DNA of 64,000 bases, taken from the NCBI GenBank assembly GCA_020634755.1, contig JACKBC010000016.1, positions 60,943 through 124,942 of the forward strand, in the 5' to 3' direction. The notes beneath the pieces were generated by a model. It did no database searches, was not told the DNA's origin, and saw only the letters and a program-made list of their open reading frames with translations. Source of the DNA: Caldilineaceae bacterium. Lineage in GTDB: Bacteria > Chloroflexota > Anaerolineae > Caldilineales > Caldilineaceae. Each line of letters opens with the position of its first letter. The stretch's first letter is position 1. This document shows, piece by piece, positions 32,503-41,817 of the stretch. Made by a program: the position numbers and the translations under genes.

Positions 32503-34629
32503 TTATTTTCGCATAAGCGGTAGATAAACATTTGACGAGCCGCCCAGTCCGCCAGGGGTGGGGGTGGCAATGGGCGTTGAAGTGGGCTGCGGTGTAGGCG
32601 TAGACGGCGTAGACGTAGACTGCGGTGTGGATGTGGTCGGTGTGGATGTGGCCGGGGTCGATGATGGTTGCGGGGTCGATGTGCCGGGGGTCCCCGACGG
32701 TTCCGGCGTCGATGTGCCGTCAGGACCAATGATCTCAATATCCATGGTGGTGCTGACGCTACCCAGGTCGTTGACCACGTTCACATTAATGGTCTTAATG
32801 CCGGGCGCACTCCACTTTTTCGTGAGATAAATCTCGTTACTGACCAGCTGCTCCACTAGCGGCGTCTGTTGGTCGGTAAGCTCAACGGTGTAGGTAAAGG
32901 GCCACGTGGCGTAGGGCGGGTCCACGGTAATGGTAAAGACCTGATCCACGTTGACTTCACCCGAGGCAGGGCCACTAATGCTGACGCTGCTCATGGGATA
33001 AAAGAGCTTGGATGCTTCGGTGCTCATGCCGGCGCTGTAGTTGAGGATGACGCTGTCTTCTGTGCTGGTGCTAATGGTGTGCAGCCCGGTGCCGGCGGGC
33101 AACGTCTGCGTCATTACAAAGGTCCAGTTGCCGCTGGCGTCGGACTGGGTTTGACCCAAGTAGGTGAGCGCTTCATCAATACCGTCCAGATCGTCGGTAT
33201 AGAGATCGATTAGACAATTGGGGCAGTGGCTTTCACCCGCTTCCATATCTACACCGTTGGCGCCGGTAAGGGTCACGCCATCAATGTTGGTAATGCGCGC
33301 CGGGCGAAACTGGTGCAGCGCTTTGGGCATGGCCGGTCCAAATTCGTAGATCAGCCCGGGGCCATCTTTCACAATGTTGCGGCGCACGGTTACCCGATCA
33401 AAGAGCGGCGAGCCATCGTTGGTCAGAATAGCCGTCTCTTCGCCTTCTTCAAAACCGGTGCGGCTGCGCACAATCAGATTATCCAGCACGGTCATGTTGG
33501 GGCCCGAAATTTTTAGCCCCTGGCCACAGACACCCACCTCATTGCCATCAGCATCAACGCCGATGATATTCTCGGTAATGGTGTGGCCGGCGCCAAAGAC
33601 CTCCAGCGCAATGGGCGGCGTGTCGTTCGCCGAGCGCACGTTCTGCATACCGGCAATAATATTGCGGTCTATGGTGTTGTTGCTGCCACTGAGGGCAATG
33701 CCCCAGCCGCCATACCAGCCGCTGGCGCTGTAGTTTGGCTGACAATCCACCGCCGGCGGCACGGTTGGTATGGTGCCGTCTGCCCGTGTGCCAATGGCGT
33801 TGTTGCGCACAATATTATTGTCGCCCATGCTGATATCAATGGCTTTGGCAAACGAGCCGGTAATGACATTGCGGCGCACCACGTTATCATTTGAGCTAAT
33901 GTAAATGCCGCCATGCGCCATGCGATTGGGAAAGCCTTGGGGTCGGAAGGAGACCTGGCTGCCATCGGCGGTCAGCCCCATCCAAATATCTTCAATCAGG
34001 TTGCCATCCTCCTTGAGCATAAGCGAGCCGCCGTTCTGAAAGGCAATATTGCGGATAATATTGCCGGTGCTCTCCACCTCAATGCTATTTTCGCCCATAT
34101 CAATAATAATCGACGGCGCACCGGTGCGACCAAGCGGCTGGGTGGCGCCATCAATCGTCACCTGGCCATTTTTGTTGAGAATGGTGTCGGTCTTGAGCGG
34201 CGGTAGCCTATTGGCCGAGTCTAGCACAATCGTCCACGTACCAACCGCTTGCAGGTCACGGCCGGGATCGCTGGCGTCCAGGTTGAACTCAATGGCAATG
34301 GGGCGGTCCGTTTGTGGACGACCAGCCGCCTCGCGCAGCGCCCGCCGAAACGAGCAGAGGCCATCCGCATCGGGAAAGAGAATGGCGCCCTGCGTGTAGG
34401 TACAAGTGTCTGTATTGCTGCCTGGGTCGGGGTCGGTGCTGGTATCCACCACAATGGTGGTGACGGCTTGCAGCGCGGGCGCCGCGACTGGCCCCCTTTC
34501 TGGCGCGGCAGATACGGCCGCCGTGGCAAAATTCGCCGGCATTGATGCCGCCACAATGGCCCAACAGAGCGCAATTGTCAGGCTCAATCGACCAATCAGC
34601 CGGTATACATAGCGCGTACTACGAATCAT
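32503..34629 (-). CDS. Secreted right-handed beta-helix protein with YLPLMRK tail
   Basis: 708 residues from the ATG at 34629, chosen for GGAGG six bases upstream; the longer frame adds 62 unlikely residues. A signal peptide covers about residues 1-38 (LSLTIALCWAIVAASMPANF). A CSLREA-like domain follows (GLCSFRRALREAAGRP). Next come parallel beta-helix repeats with NNIVRNNAIGTR, NTIDRNIIAGMQ and HTITENIIGVDADGN. A 75-residue Thr/Ser/Pro linker (STPQPTSTPI-like) leads to the end VYLPLMRK, the presumed surface-sorting tail seen in Chloroflexota. Beta-helices of this type bind or cleave polysaccharides. Catalytic residues are not identifiable. Confidence 0.85.
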   Translation of the reverse strand: MIRSTRYVYRLIGRLSLTIALCWAIVAASMPANFATAAVSAAPERGPVAAPALQAVTTIVVDTSTDPDPGSNTDTCTYTQGAILFPDADGLCSFRRALREAAGRPQTDRPIAIEFNLDASDPGRDLQAVGTWTIVLDSANRLPPLKTDTILNKNGQVTIDGATQPLGRTGAPSIIIDMGENSIEVESTGNIIRNIAFQNGGSLMLKEDGNLIEDIWMGLTADGSQVSFRPQGFPNRMAHGGIYISSNDNVVRRNVITGSFAKAIDISMGDNNIVRNNAIGTRADGTIPTVPPAVDCQPNYSASGWYGGWGIALSGSNNTIDRNIIAGMQNVRSANDTPPIALEVFGAGHTITENIIGVDADGNEVGVCGQGLKISGPNMTVLDNLIVRSRTGFEEGEETAILTNDGSPLFDRVTVRRNIVKDGPGLIYEFGPAMPKALHQFRPARITNIDGVTLTGANGVDMEAGESHCPNCLIDLYTDDLDGIDEALTYLGQTQSDASGNWTFVMTQTLPAGTGLHTISTSTEDSVILNYSAGMSTEASKLFYPMSSVSISGPASGEVNVDQVFTITVDPPYATWPFTYTVELTDQQTPLVEQLVSNEIYLTKKWSAPGIKTINVNVVNDLGSVSTTMDIEIIGPDGTSTPEPSGTPGTSTPQPSSTPATSTPTTSTPQSTSTPSTPTPQPTSTPIATPTPGGLGGSSNVYLPLMRK

Positions 34630-34807
34630 ACATATCCTCCAAGTTTGTAAGGTTTTTCCAAAAATAAACATAAACAATGCCTTCAAGCTAATCTCCGAAG
34701 CAGCAACATCCAGAAAACCTATATATCCTGGATAGGAATTTTTCGGGATTCGCCTAAATTTGGGTATTGTGCGCCGCTGGGCTTTTCCAGGAATTTCAGA
34801 ATCCCGT

Positions 34808-34882
34808 TCGCGCAAATGGTCATTTGGCTAAATGGCCATTTGCGCAAACCGAGGTACGACGCACCTGGGCAGTGCGTCGCAC
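34808..34882. repeat. Two hairpins in secreted-gene spacer
   Basis: GCGCAAATGG-x-CATTT pairs with AAATGGCCATTTGCGC at 34810-34846. CGACGCAC (34857) pairs with GTGCGTCG (34872). The second contains the palindrome-like word GTGCGTCGCAC, which recurs at 61478, 61521 and 61572. They lie in the 265-bp gap after the 34895-35422 gene and may end its transcript. Confidence 0.5.
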
Positions 34883-34894
34883 CCCAATGTTGTA

Positions 34895-35422
34895 CTAGCT
34901 ACCGTTTTTGATCAATGGCAGATACACATCGGTCTTATCCCCAAAGGTCGATGTGGGGCTGGGCGTGGGGGTTGCACCAGGGGTTGTTGTTGATGCGGGC
35001 GTCTGCGATGGATCCGGCGTCGGCGTTTCGCCCGGCGTTTCCGTAGTTTCCGGCGTTGTGGTAGTTTCCGGCGTGCCGGTAGAATCCGGCGTTGTGCTGG
35101 GTGTACCTGTCATCTCTACCGTGGGCGTTGTCGCGGATGTGGCCGTGGGCGTAATCTCCGGCATGCCCTGCTCGGACCCGCTGCCGGGACAGAGGAAGCC
35201 CACACAGACGCCGCCGTTGCCGCCCGTGGTCACAATGCCGGCCACCGGCTGGCCAATGGCGCTGCGAGCCTCGATGCCGTTGACCGTATCCTGGCCGCCT
35301 GCGCTGCTCACAACCGAACGGGTCAACACTTCGCCCGCCGCCAGCGCCGCGCCCGCCAAGGCCATGGCCGCACAAATAGCCAGCAGCAGCGCAAGTCGGT
35401 ATACTTGTTTCTTATTTCTCAT
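34895..35422 (-). CDS. Small secreted Thr/Pro-rich protein with YLPLIKN tail
   Basis: A 175-residue protein. A signal peptide spans residues 1-28 (LALLLAICAAMALAGAALA). A short domain of about 55 residues (EVLTRSVVSSAGGQDTVNG then IEARSAIGQPVAG) has two Cys in VCVGFLCPGSG. About 80 residues of Thr/Pro/Glu repeats follow (TPETTTTPETTETPGETPTP), then VYLPLIKNGS, nearly the same tail as the 708-residue neighbour. The IGQPVAG motif is common to Chloroflexota surface proteins. It could be an exposed linker or stalk protein. Transcription from 36805 may run through this gene and on into the beta-helix gene. Confidence 0.8.
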   Translation of the reverse strand: MRNKKQVYRLALLLAICAAMALAGAALAAGEVLTRSVVSSAGGQDTVNGIEARSAIGQPVAGIVTTGGNGGVCVGFLCPGSGSEQGMPEITPTATSATTPTVEMTGTPSTTPDSTGTPETTTTPETTETPGETPTPDPSQTPASTTTPGATPTPSPTSTFGDKTDVYLPLIKNGS

Positions 35423-35455
35423 GGTCTGACCTCCTTTTCGTGTGAGAATCAGCCA

Positions 35456-36805
35456 CTAATTACACGTGGTGTTAACGGCTGTGTAGTCGGCTTTGTAGCT
35501 GGCCACGCAGCGGATGGTTCCCGCAAAAGCGTTGCCGCCCCCCTGCACCAGCGAAGCGCCCACATAGACCGTGTAGTTGCCCGACGACAGGCGGATGCCA
35601 AAGTCTTCGCCGTCAATCACCGAATGGTCAAAGCGCACGGTGTGCGCGCCAGCGCCGGTGCCTTCCACGCCATACGCGGCGGCGGATTGGTCGGCCTTCA
35701 GCGTGCTATTCTCAATAATGGGGCTGCCGCCATTTAAGCGCAGCGCATTGGCCGAGCCGCCGCCAGACGCCATCAACGTGACGCTGTCCAACGTGGGGCT
35801 AGAGGCGCTGTTGAAAATGCCCCAGTTGCCCACACCACCGCCGGACGCTTGGGCATAGACATGCTCCAGCGTGGCGCTGCCGCCGTTGAGGAAGAGGCCA
35901 TCATGGCGGTCGCCACCGGCGCCATTGGCCAGCGCTTTCACGTTAAACAGGCGGGTGTTGCTGTTGCCGCTGCCAATGTAAATGGCTACGCCGTCCTGCG
36001 CCTCGGAGATATTCGCAACTTCAACGTCGCTCAGCTGGCTGTCGGCCTGCATGGCCACGGTCGCCGCCGCCGATGAGGTATGGCTGCCGCTCGCCTTAGA
36101 GCTGATCTGGGTGACGGCCATGCCGGCGCCTTTCAGATGCACATAGGGCTTGACCGTTACCTGCTCTTCGTAGAGACCGGGCGCCACCCAAACCAGATAA
36201 CGATTGTCGGATGCCGGGCTAATGGCGTTCATGGCGTCGGTAATGGTGGTGTAGTGGCCGCCGCTCTTGGCCACAATAATCACATTTTCATAATTGGCGC
36301 TGCCCGTGTCGTCAATGCCATCGGCAAAGCCGGCGGGCATATCCGTAATGCCGCTCCAAGAGACGCTATCGGCCTGGAACGCGTAGGGAACCGAAGTGAA
36401 CTGCTGCCGCGGAAAGTCGGTGTAATTGCTATCTGTGTTGGTCAGGTCGACGCTCAGTTGCAGATAGCGACCGGTTCCGTCAAAAACCGAGGCCGAAAGC
36501 GGCGTCACCGAGCCGAGCTTCAGCGCAAAGTTGCCGGCATTAACGGGCACGCTGAGATAGGTTTCGGTCCACAGGTTGTTGCCGCCCGTGTCGGCATCGT
36601 AAATGGTGAACTTGAGCGCGGCCTGGCCCGTGTATGGGTTGCCGCCGCTGTCGCGCAGATGCCCCTGGTAATTGACGAGCGACGGGGCGCTGACCAGCGC
36701 CAGTGCGCTGGCCCGCAGGCGGCCGGCGCCGATCATAGCGGCCAGCACCAATGCGGCGCACAGCCCAACGAGAACAAACAGTTTCTGATGTTGATATGTT
36801 TTCAT
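35456..36805 (-). CDS. Secreted pectinesterase-like beta-helix protein
   Basis: 449 residues; GGAGGAG lies six bases before the ATG at 36805. A signal peptide covers about 1-33 (LFVLVGLCAALVLAAMIGAG). Residues 40-145 form a beta-sandwich (LVNYQGHLRDSGGNPYTGQA, NFALKLGS), often at the head of Chloroflexota surface proteins. From about 180 a pectinesterase-like helix starts (VIIVAKSGGHYTTITDAMNA, YLVWVAPGLYEEQVTV). The Asp/Gln catalytic set of true pectinesterases is not visible, so it is probably a non-enzymatic or divergent fold. Its C-terminus lacks the YLPL tail of its two neighbours. It lies 33 bp upstream of the Thr/Pro-rich gene. Confidence 0.8.
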   Translation of the reverse strand: MKTYQHQKLFVLVGLCAALVLAAMIGAGRLRASALALVSAPSLVNYQGHLRDSGGNPYTGQAALKFTIYDADTGGNNLWTETYLSVPVNAGNFALKLGSVTPLSASVFDGTGRYLQLSVDLTNTDSNYTDFPRQQFTSVPYAFQADSVSWSGITDMPAGFADGIDDTGSANYENVIIVAKSGGHYTTITDAMNAISPASDNRYLVWVAPGLYEEQVTVKPYVHLKGAGMAVTQISSKASGSHTSSAAATVAMQADSQLSDVEVANISEAQDGVAIYIGSGNSNTRLFNVKALANGAGGDRHDGLFLNGGSATLEHVYAQASGGGVGNWGIFNSASSPTLDSVTLMASGGGSANALRLNGGSPIIENSTLKADQSAAAYGVEGTGAGAHTVRFDHSVIDGEDFGIRLSSGNYTVYVGASLVQGGGNAFAGTIRCVASYKADYTAVNTTCN

Positions 36806-37350
36806 CTATCTCCTCCGATAGGTAGGAATGGTGTTTTGGGTTGACTGTTTCGACGAACATGCAACGTCATGCATGTAGGATAGCAACGTTTGAACCATTT
36901 TACTGGCAATGCCGGCAGAAAATGCCTCAAATCGACTCAACTTTGCATCACGTTGCCTTCAGTTTAGGTGGCAAGCGATCACAAAGCGTCGCCAAAACCG
37001 TCCTTTGGGCTCAACTTGGTATTGATGCATAAAACACATATATCAACACCGCTTCGTGAGCTGCCAAGCTCAGGCTACGGCTGGATAGTCACCAAAAATA
37101 TACTCTTTAGGCGCGTTTGACAGGCATAGATTGATTTGTTACCATAGGCGCACGTTAGCCGTAACTTCACCAAATTACACAGTTAACGAAATAATTTCCT
37201 CTCTCCCCGAATATCAGCTCAATAGAAGTTCAATCAAACAGAATTGACGCCCGCACCTATAGGCAAATATCCGATCCACCTACGGTCATGGACTAGCGTT
37301 ACGCTTGTCCGACAAGTTCCAAAATAGCCAAATACAAAGGAGAAACTCTT
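36806..37350. other. 545-bp divergent promoter region
   Basis: It separates the leftward surface-protein genes from the rightward ABC operon and must hold both promoters. I find no convincing frame, no family A-D repeat and no clear -35/-10 pair. A short palindrome CTTGTCCGACAAG at 37304-37316, about 35 bp upstream of the binding-protein start, could be an operator. Confidence 0.4.
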
Positions 37351-39498
37351 ATGGTATCGAAGCTCCCCTTCGTCCGGTTTAGCCTGCTGCTGGCATTGCT
37401 ATTGGTGTTCGCGCTAGCCGCCTGTGATTCATCATCAGAACCGGTGGAACCGGCGGCTGAAGAAGCTGCCGCGCCGGCGGCCGATACAGAAGCGGCGACT
37501 GAGGCCGAGGCCAGCAGCGAAGAAGCCGAGGCGCCGGCCGCGGAAGCCGAAGCAGCGGCGCCCACGGCCGCCGATGATTATCAGGCAGCGCGTGAAGCAT
37601 GCACGGCTGAAAGCCCGTGCTGGGCGGCGATTGTGGAAGATGTTCCGGCTTCGTTCCAAGAAGCGCCCATGCTGGCCGAAAAGGTGGCGGCGGGCGAGTT
37701 GCCACCGGTAGAAGAGCGCCTGCCCAGCGACCCGCTGGTCATCCAGCCGGCCGAGATGATCGGCCAATATGGCGGCATTCTGCGCCGTGCCTACACCGGG
37801 CCCGGCGACAATCAAAATATTGAGCGCTGGAACAACGATCACCACATCTTCTGGGACACGGGCGCCACCGAGCTGCGCCCTCGCGTCATCAAGGCATGGG
37901 AGTCCAACGAAGATGCGTCGGTCTGGACATTCCACCTGCGCGACGGGATGAAATGGTCGGACGGTGCGCCGTTCACGGCGGATGACTATATCTTCTGGTA
38001 TGAACATATTGTGAGCAATGAGCTGCTGGTGCCGACGCCGCCATTTTGGATGCAGTGGGGTGGCGAACTAGCCGTCATGGAGAAGATCGACGATACGACC
38101 TTTACCATTACCTTTGCTCAGCCCTTTCCGGCCTGGCTAGAGGTGCTCTCTACGTCGACGGTGGCTGGCCATTTTAACGCTGGCGAAACGGGGGGTGGCT
38201 TTGTGGCGCCCCACCACTATCTAGAGCAGTTTCACGCCGATTTCGTAGGTGAGGAAGAGGCCAACGCGCTGGCCGAAGAAGCTGGCTTCGAGAATTGGTA
38301 TCTGCACCTGCTGTCCAAGAACAACGCGCACGTTAATCCAGAACTACCGGTACTAACGCCCTGGAAACCCGTAACCACCAATGCCTCGACTGAGTATATT
38401 CTAGAGCGCAACCCCTATTTCTGGGCGGTGGACACCGAGGGCAATCAGCTGCCCTATCTAGATGGCATTACGCTGGAGCTGGTGGAAGAGCTGGAAGTGC
38501 TCAACCTGCGCGCCATTGCCGGCAACTACACGATTCAGGGCCGCCACATCGACTTCTCCAAGCTGCCCGTAATTCGCGAGAACGAAGAGGCGGGCGACTA
38601 CTTTGTTGACTTCTGGGGCAGCAGCACGCGCAACCCAGTGGCCGTCTACTTTAACATGGATTACAATGGCAATCCCGAAATTGCCGAATACACCGTGGGC
38701 AGCCGCGACTTCCGCAAGGCGCTCTCCTTGGCCATTGAGCGCAGCGAAATCAACGAGACCTTCTTCCTGGGCGTGGGCAATGAAGCATCGCTCTGTCCGG
38801 CCAATGCGTCGCCCTATTTCCCCAGCGACCGTTGGGATGAAGAGTTCGCCCGCTTCGATCTTGACGAAGCCAACGCCATCCTCGACTCCATTGGCCTGGA
38901 CCAGAAAGACGGTGAAGGATATCGCCTACTGCCCAGCGGCGAACGGCTGGTGTTGAGTGTCGATGCAACCAGCGGATCCTTCTTGCCTTATCCTGAAATT
39001 GGCGAACGGATCGCCGAGATGTGGGAGGAGATCGGCATCCAGTTACAGGTCAATCCAGTGGAACGCAGCCTCCACGAAAATCGCATGACTGCCAACGAAC
39101 CGATGCTGAACCTGTTTGAAACGGGCGAGTGGAATCCGGAAACCGCCACTCGCCTGATCCCAGGCAACCGTTGGGGACCCGAAGCGACCACTTGGGGCAA
39201 CACACCCAACCCCGATCCAGCCGATTATGACGGTCCGCAATGGCTAAAGGACCAAATCCTCAAACATTGGGAAGCGATCCAAACGCCGGACCCCGACCTG
39301 CGCCGCGCGCGTTATATTGAGGGTATGGAGATTATGTGCGACAACATCCCCATCATTGGCATGGTGGTAAACGTACCGGTCTACACCACGCTCATTAAAA
39401 ACTATATGCGCAACGTGCCCAAGCCCCTGGAGTGGGTCGTCTACGCCCAAACCCCAGGCAATGGGTATCCAGAACAGTTCTTCATGTTGCAAGAGTAG
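37351..39498 (+). CDS. ABC transporter substrate-binding lipoprotein (dipeptide/oligosaccharide type)
   Basis: A 715-residue protein. AAAGGAG lies eight bases before ATG. The lipobox LAAC gives lipidated Cys25, followed by a 50-residue Ala/Glu linker. The remainder is an SBP_bac_5 domain: VWTFHLRDGMKWSDGAPFTA is the signature, with YILERNPYFWAVDTEGNQLPYLDG and FRKALSLAIERSEINETFF further on. At over 700 residues it belongs to the long subgroup often used for oligosaccharides or large peptides rather than dipeptides. It delivers cargo to the two permeases directly downstream. A D-2-hydroxyacid dehydrogenase in the operon hints at sugar-acid-like cargo, but this is inference. Confidence 0.92.
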   Translation: MVSKLPFVRFSLLLALLLVFALAACDSSSEPVEPAAEEAAAPAADTEAATEAEASSEEAEAPAAEAEAAAPTAADDYQAAREACTAESPCWAAIVEDVPASFQEAPMLAEKVAAGELPPVEERLPSDPLVIQPAEMIGQYGGILRRAYTGPGDNQNIERWNNDHHIFWDTGATELRPRVIKAWESNEDASVWTFHLRDGMKWSDGAPFTADDYIFWYEHIVSNELLVPTPPFWMQWGGELAVMEKIDDTTFTITFAQPFPAWLEVLSTSTVAGHFNAGETGGGFVAPHHYLEQFHADFVGEEEANALAEEAGFENWYLHLLSKNNAHVNPELPVLTPWKPVTTNASTEYILERNPYFWAVDTEGNQLPYLDGITLELVEELEVLNLRAIAGNYTIQGRHIDFSKLPVIRENEEAGDYFVDFWGSSTRNPVAVYFNMDYNGNPEIAEYTVGSRDFRKALSLAIERSEINETFFLGVGNEASLCPANASPYFPSDRWDEEFARFDLDEANAILDSIGLDQKDGEGYRLLPSGERLVLSVDATSGSFLPYPEIGERIAEMWEEIGIQLQVNPVERSLHENRMTANEPMLNLFETGEWNPETATRLIPGNRWGPEATTWGNTPNPDPADYDGPQWLKDQILKHWEAIQTPDPDLRRARYIEGMEIMCDNIPIIGMVVNVPVYTTLIKNYMRNVPKPLEWVVYAQTPGNGYPEQFFMLQE

Positions 39499-39511
39499 GA
39501 AGAAATAGAAA

Positions 39512-39541
39512 GAAGTAGGGAGAATGGCTACTCCCTACTTC
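39512..39541 (+). terminator. Hairpin after binding-protein gene
   Basis: An 11-bp perfect stem GAAGTAGGGAG / CTCCCTACTTC with an 8-base loop starts 14 bp after the stop. Lacking a T-run, it may protect the upstream mRNA and give the usual excess of binding protein over permease. Confidence 0.5.
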
Positions 39542-39569
39542 CTAATCCCTAATCCCAAGGGCAACACCT

Positions 39570-40553
39570 ATGCTGGGCTATCTCATTCGACGCGTGCTGT
39601 ATGGGCTGCTGACTATCTTTGCGGTTTCAGTCCTCTCATTTACGATTATTCAGCTTCCGCCCGGAGACTACGTGACCTCGTATATTGCTTCGTTGGAAGC
39701 GCAAGGTGACGAAGTCTCAGCGGAGGAAGCGGCGGCGTTACGGGCCTATTTTGGTTTGGGGGAACCCGCTTACATTCAATATGGCAAATGGATGTGGCAG
39801 ATCATGCAGGGCAATTGGGGAATGTCCTTCCAATATCGCGTGCCGGTAACGGAAATAATTGGGCAGCGGCTGTTACTCACTATTGTGCTGGCGCTCGGCA
39901 GCCTGATTTTTATTTGGGTCGTGGCCATTCCCATAGGCATCTATTCCGCCGTGCGCCAATATTCGGTATTGGACTATATTGCCACCATGTTTGGCTTTAC
40001 GGGCTTGGCGATTCCCGATTTTCTCTTTGCCCTGGTGCTTATGTATCTGGCGTGGGACTGGTTCAACTTCAGCATTGGCGGCCTCTTTTCACCGGAATAT
40101 CTCTCCGCGCCTTGGAGCCTGGGCCGGGTGTTCGATCTGCTCCAGCATTTGATTATTCCAATCGTTGTGCTGGGTACGTCGGGCACGGCATCGCTGATTC
40201 GCATTACGCGGGCTAATCTGCTGGATGAGTTGCGCAAGCCCTATGTGGTGACGGCGCGCGCCAAGGGGATGAATGAATGGCAGTTGATCTTCAAATATCC
40301 GGTGCGCCTGGCCTTTAACCCCATTATTAGCATTACGGCCTATATTCTGCCCTTTCTCGTGTCGGGCAGCGTGATCGTTTCCGTCGTGCTCAATCTGCCC
40401 ACCGTGGGCCCCGTGTTGCTGCGCTCCTTGCTCTCGCAGGACATGTTCTTGGCGGGCGCCATTATCCTGATGATTGGCGTCATGACCGTAATCGGCACGC
40501 TGCTCTCCGATATTTTGTTGGGCATTGTGGACCCGCGGGTGCGGCTGCGTTAA
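39570..40553 (+). CDS. ABC transporter permease, DppB/OppB type
   Basis: A 327-residue protein with six membrane helices. MLGYLIRRVLYGLLTIFAVS starts in the typical DppB way, and LIRITRANLLDELRKPYVVTARAKGM is the EAA-like cytoplasmic loop that touches the ATPase. IISITAYILPFLVSGSVIVS and LLSDILLGIVDPRVRLR match the family end. It lies 71 bp after the binding protein and 21 bp before the partner permease, forming the membrane channel with it. No strong ribosome site is seen before ATG. Cargo follows from the binding protein: small oligopeptide- or oligosaccharide-like molecules. Confidence 0.93.
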   Translation: MLGYLIRRVLYGLLTIFAVSVLSFTIIQLPPGDYVTSYIASLEAQGDEVSAEEAAALRAYFGLGEPAYIQYGKWMWQIMQGNWGMSFQYRVPVTEIIGQRLLLTIVLALGSLIFIWVVAIPIGIYSAVRQYSVLDYIATMFGFTGLAIPDFLFALVLMYLAWDWFNFSIGGLFSPEYLSAPWSLGRVFDLLQHLIIPIVVLGTSGTASLIRITRANLLDELRKPYVVTARAKGMNEWQLIFKYPVRLAFNPIISITAYILPFLVSGSVIVSVVLNLPTVGPVLLRSLLSQDMFLAGAIILMIGVMTVIGTLLSDILLGIVDPRVRLR

Positions 40554-40574
40554 TCCTCTCATGCAAAAATCATC

Positions 40575-41720
40575 ATGACTGAATCAACAAACAGCACGAC
40601 TTCAACTGGCGAAGACCGCCTCAGCGTGGCTACCCAGCGCCAGTTAATGTGGTGGCGCTTCAAAAAGCACAAAATTGCGGTCATTTCGCTGTGGGTTGTG
40701 ATCATCTTTTACATTGTGGTGCTCGGGGCAGAATTTCTTTCCACCAGCGACCCAACCAAAGGTCGCTCAGCACGCGCCGTGGTGCCGCCACAGCCCATTT
40801 TCACTTTCGACCACGGCGCCTTTCGGCTGCACGTTTGCGGTATCAAAGGCGAACGCGATAGCTATACGCTGCAGAAAACGTACAAGACCGACTGCACCCA
40901 GAAGATCGATCTCACATTTTTTGCCCATGGCTTTGCCTATAAATTATTCGGCCTCTTCCCCACCGATCGCCACTTTTTGGGCGTGGCCGAGGGGCAAGGC
41001 GTGACCGCTGAAGAAAGCATCTTTCTCCTGGGCACCGATGAGCAGGGCCGCGATCTCTTCTCGCGCATTCTGCACGGTTCCCGCACTTCGTTAACCATTG
41101 GCTTAATCGGTGTGGCCATGAGTCTGACCCTGGGCATTACGCTGGGCGGCATCTCCGGTTTTTTTGGCGGATATATCGACAATGTTATTCAACGCACCAT
41201 TGAGATTATTCGCTCGATTCCGACCATTCCGCTGTGGATGGGTCTGGCCGCCGCCTTGCCCCCAAGCTGGTCGATTATACAGATCTACTTTGCGATCACC
41301 GTCATTATCTCGCTCTTTGCCTGGACCGACCTGGCGCGCGTGGTGCGCGGCCGTTTTCTGGCCATGCGCGAAGAAGATTTCGTCACGGCGGCGCTGGTGG
41401 CTGGAGCCAAGTGGCAGGATATTATCTTCCGCCACATGGTGCCCTCCTTTTACAGCCACCTGATCGCTTCGGCTACGCTGGCCATTCCGTTTATGATCTT
41501 GAGCGAAACCGCGCTCAGCTTTTTGGGCTTGGGGCTACGACCGCCAGCCATTAGCTGGGGCGTGCTGCTGCAAGCCGCCCAAAACGTGCAGGCCATTGCC
41601 CTGACGCCCTGGCTCATGCTCCCGGCCGTCCCGGTAATCATTATCATTTTGGCGCTTAACTTTATGGGAGATGGCTTGCGGGATGCGGCGGATCCATATA
41701 GCGCAGTAGAGTCAGGATGA
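40575..41720 (+). CDS. ABC transporter permease, DppC/OppC type
   Basis: A 381-residue protein, about 80 longer than classical DppC because of an extra extracellular insert (residues 60-145, from SARAVVPPQPIFTFDHGAF to FAHGFAYKLFGLFPTDRHF) between the first and second helix. That insert, with a Cys in LHVCGIKGE and one in KTDCTQKI, is usual in the long-binding-protein subgroup and could contact it. LLGTDEQGRDLFSRILHGSR and TDLARVVRGRFLAMREEDFV (the EAA-like loop) are family hallmarks. It pairs with the DppB-type permease upstream. The ATPase genes follow after the dehydrogenase. Confidence 0.92.
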   Translation: MTESTNSTTSTGEDRLSVATQRQLMWWRFKKHKIAVISLWVVIIFYIVVLGAEFLSTSDPTKGRSARAVVPPQPIFTFDHGAFRLHVCGIKGERDSYTLQKTYKTDCTQKIDLTFFAHGFAYKLFGLFPTDRHFLGVAEGQGVTAEESIFLLGTDEQGRDLFSRILHGSRTSLTIGLIGVAMSLTLGITLGGISGFFGGYIDNVIQRTIEIIRSIPTIPLWMGLAAALPPSWSIIQIYFAITVIISLFAWTDLARVVRGRFLAMREEDFVTAALVAGAKWQDIIFRHMVPSFYSHLIASATLAIPFMILSETALSFLGLGLRPPAISWGVLLQAAQNVQAIALTPWLMLPAVPVIIIILALNFMGDGLRDAADPYSAVESG

Positions 41721-41817
41721 AATTTTGAAAAGCAAGAAAGCGGAGAATCGCCACCCTCACCCTTTCTCCCTATTTCCTTAACGAACCATTTAACCAAGAA
41801 AGCGAGTTCAACGAGAG

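Noticed and set aside
34630..34815. 62-residue N-terminal extension of the beta-helix protein
   Set aside because: A signal peptide and a perfect GGAGG site support the internal ATG at 34629; the extension would hide the signal peptide.
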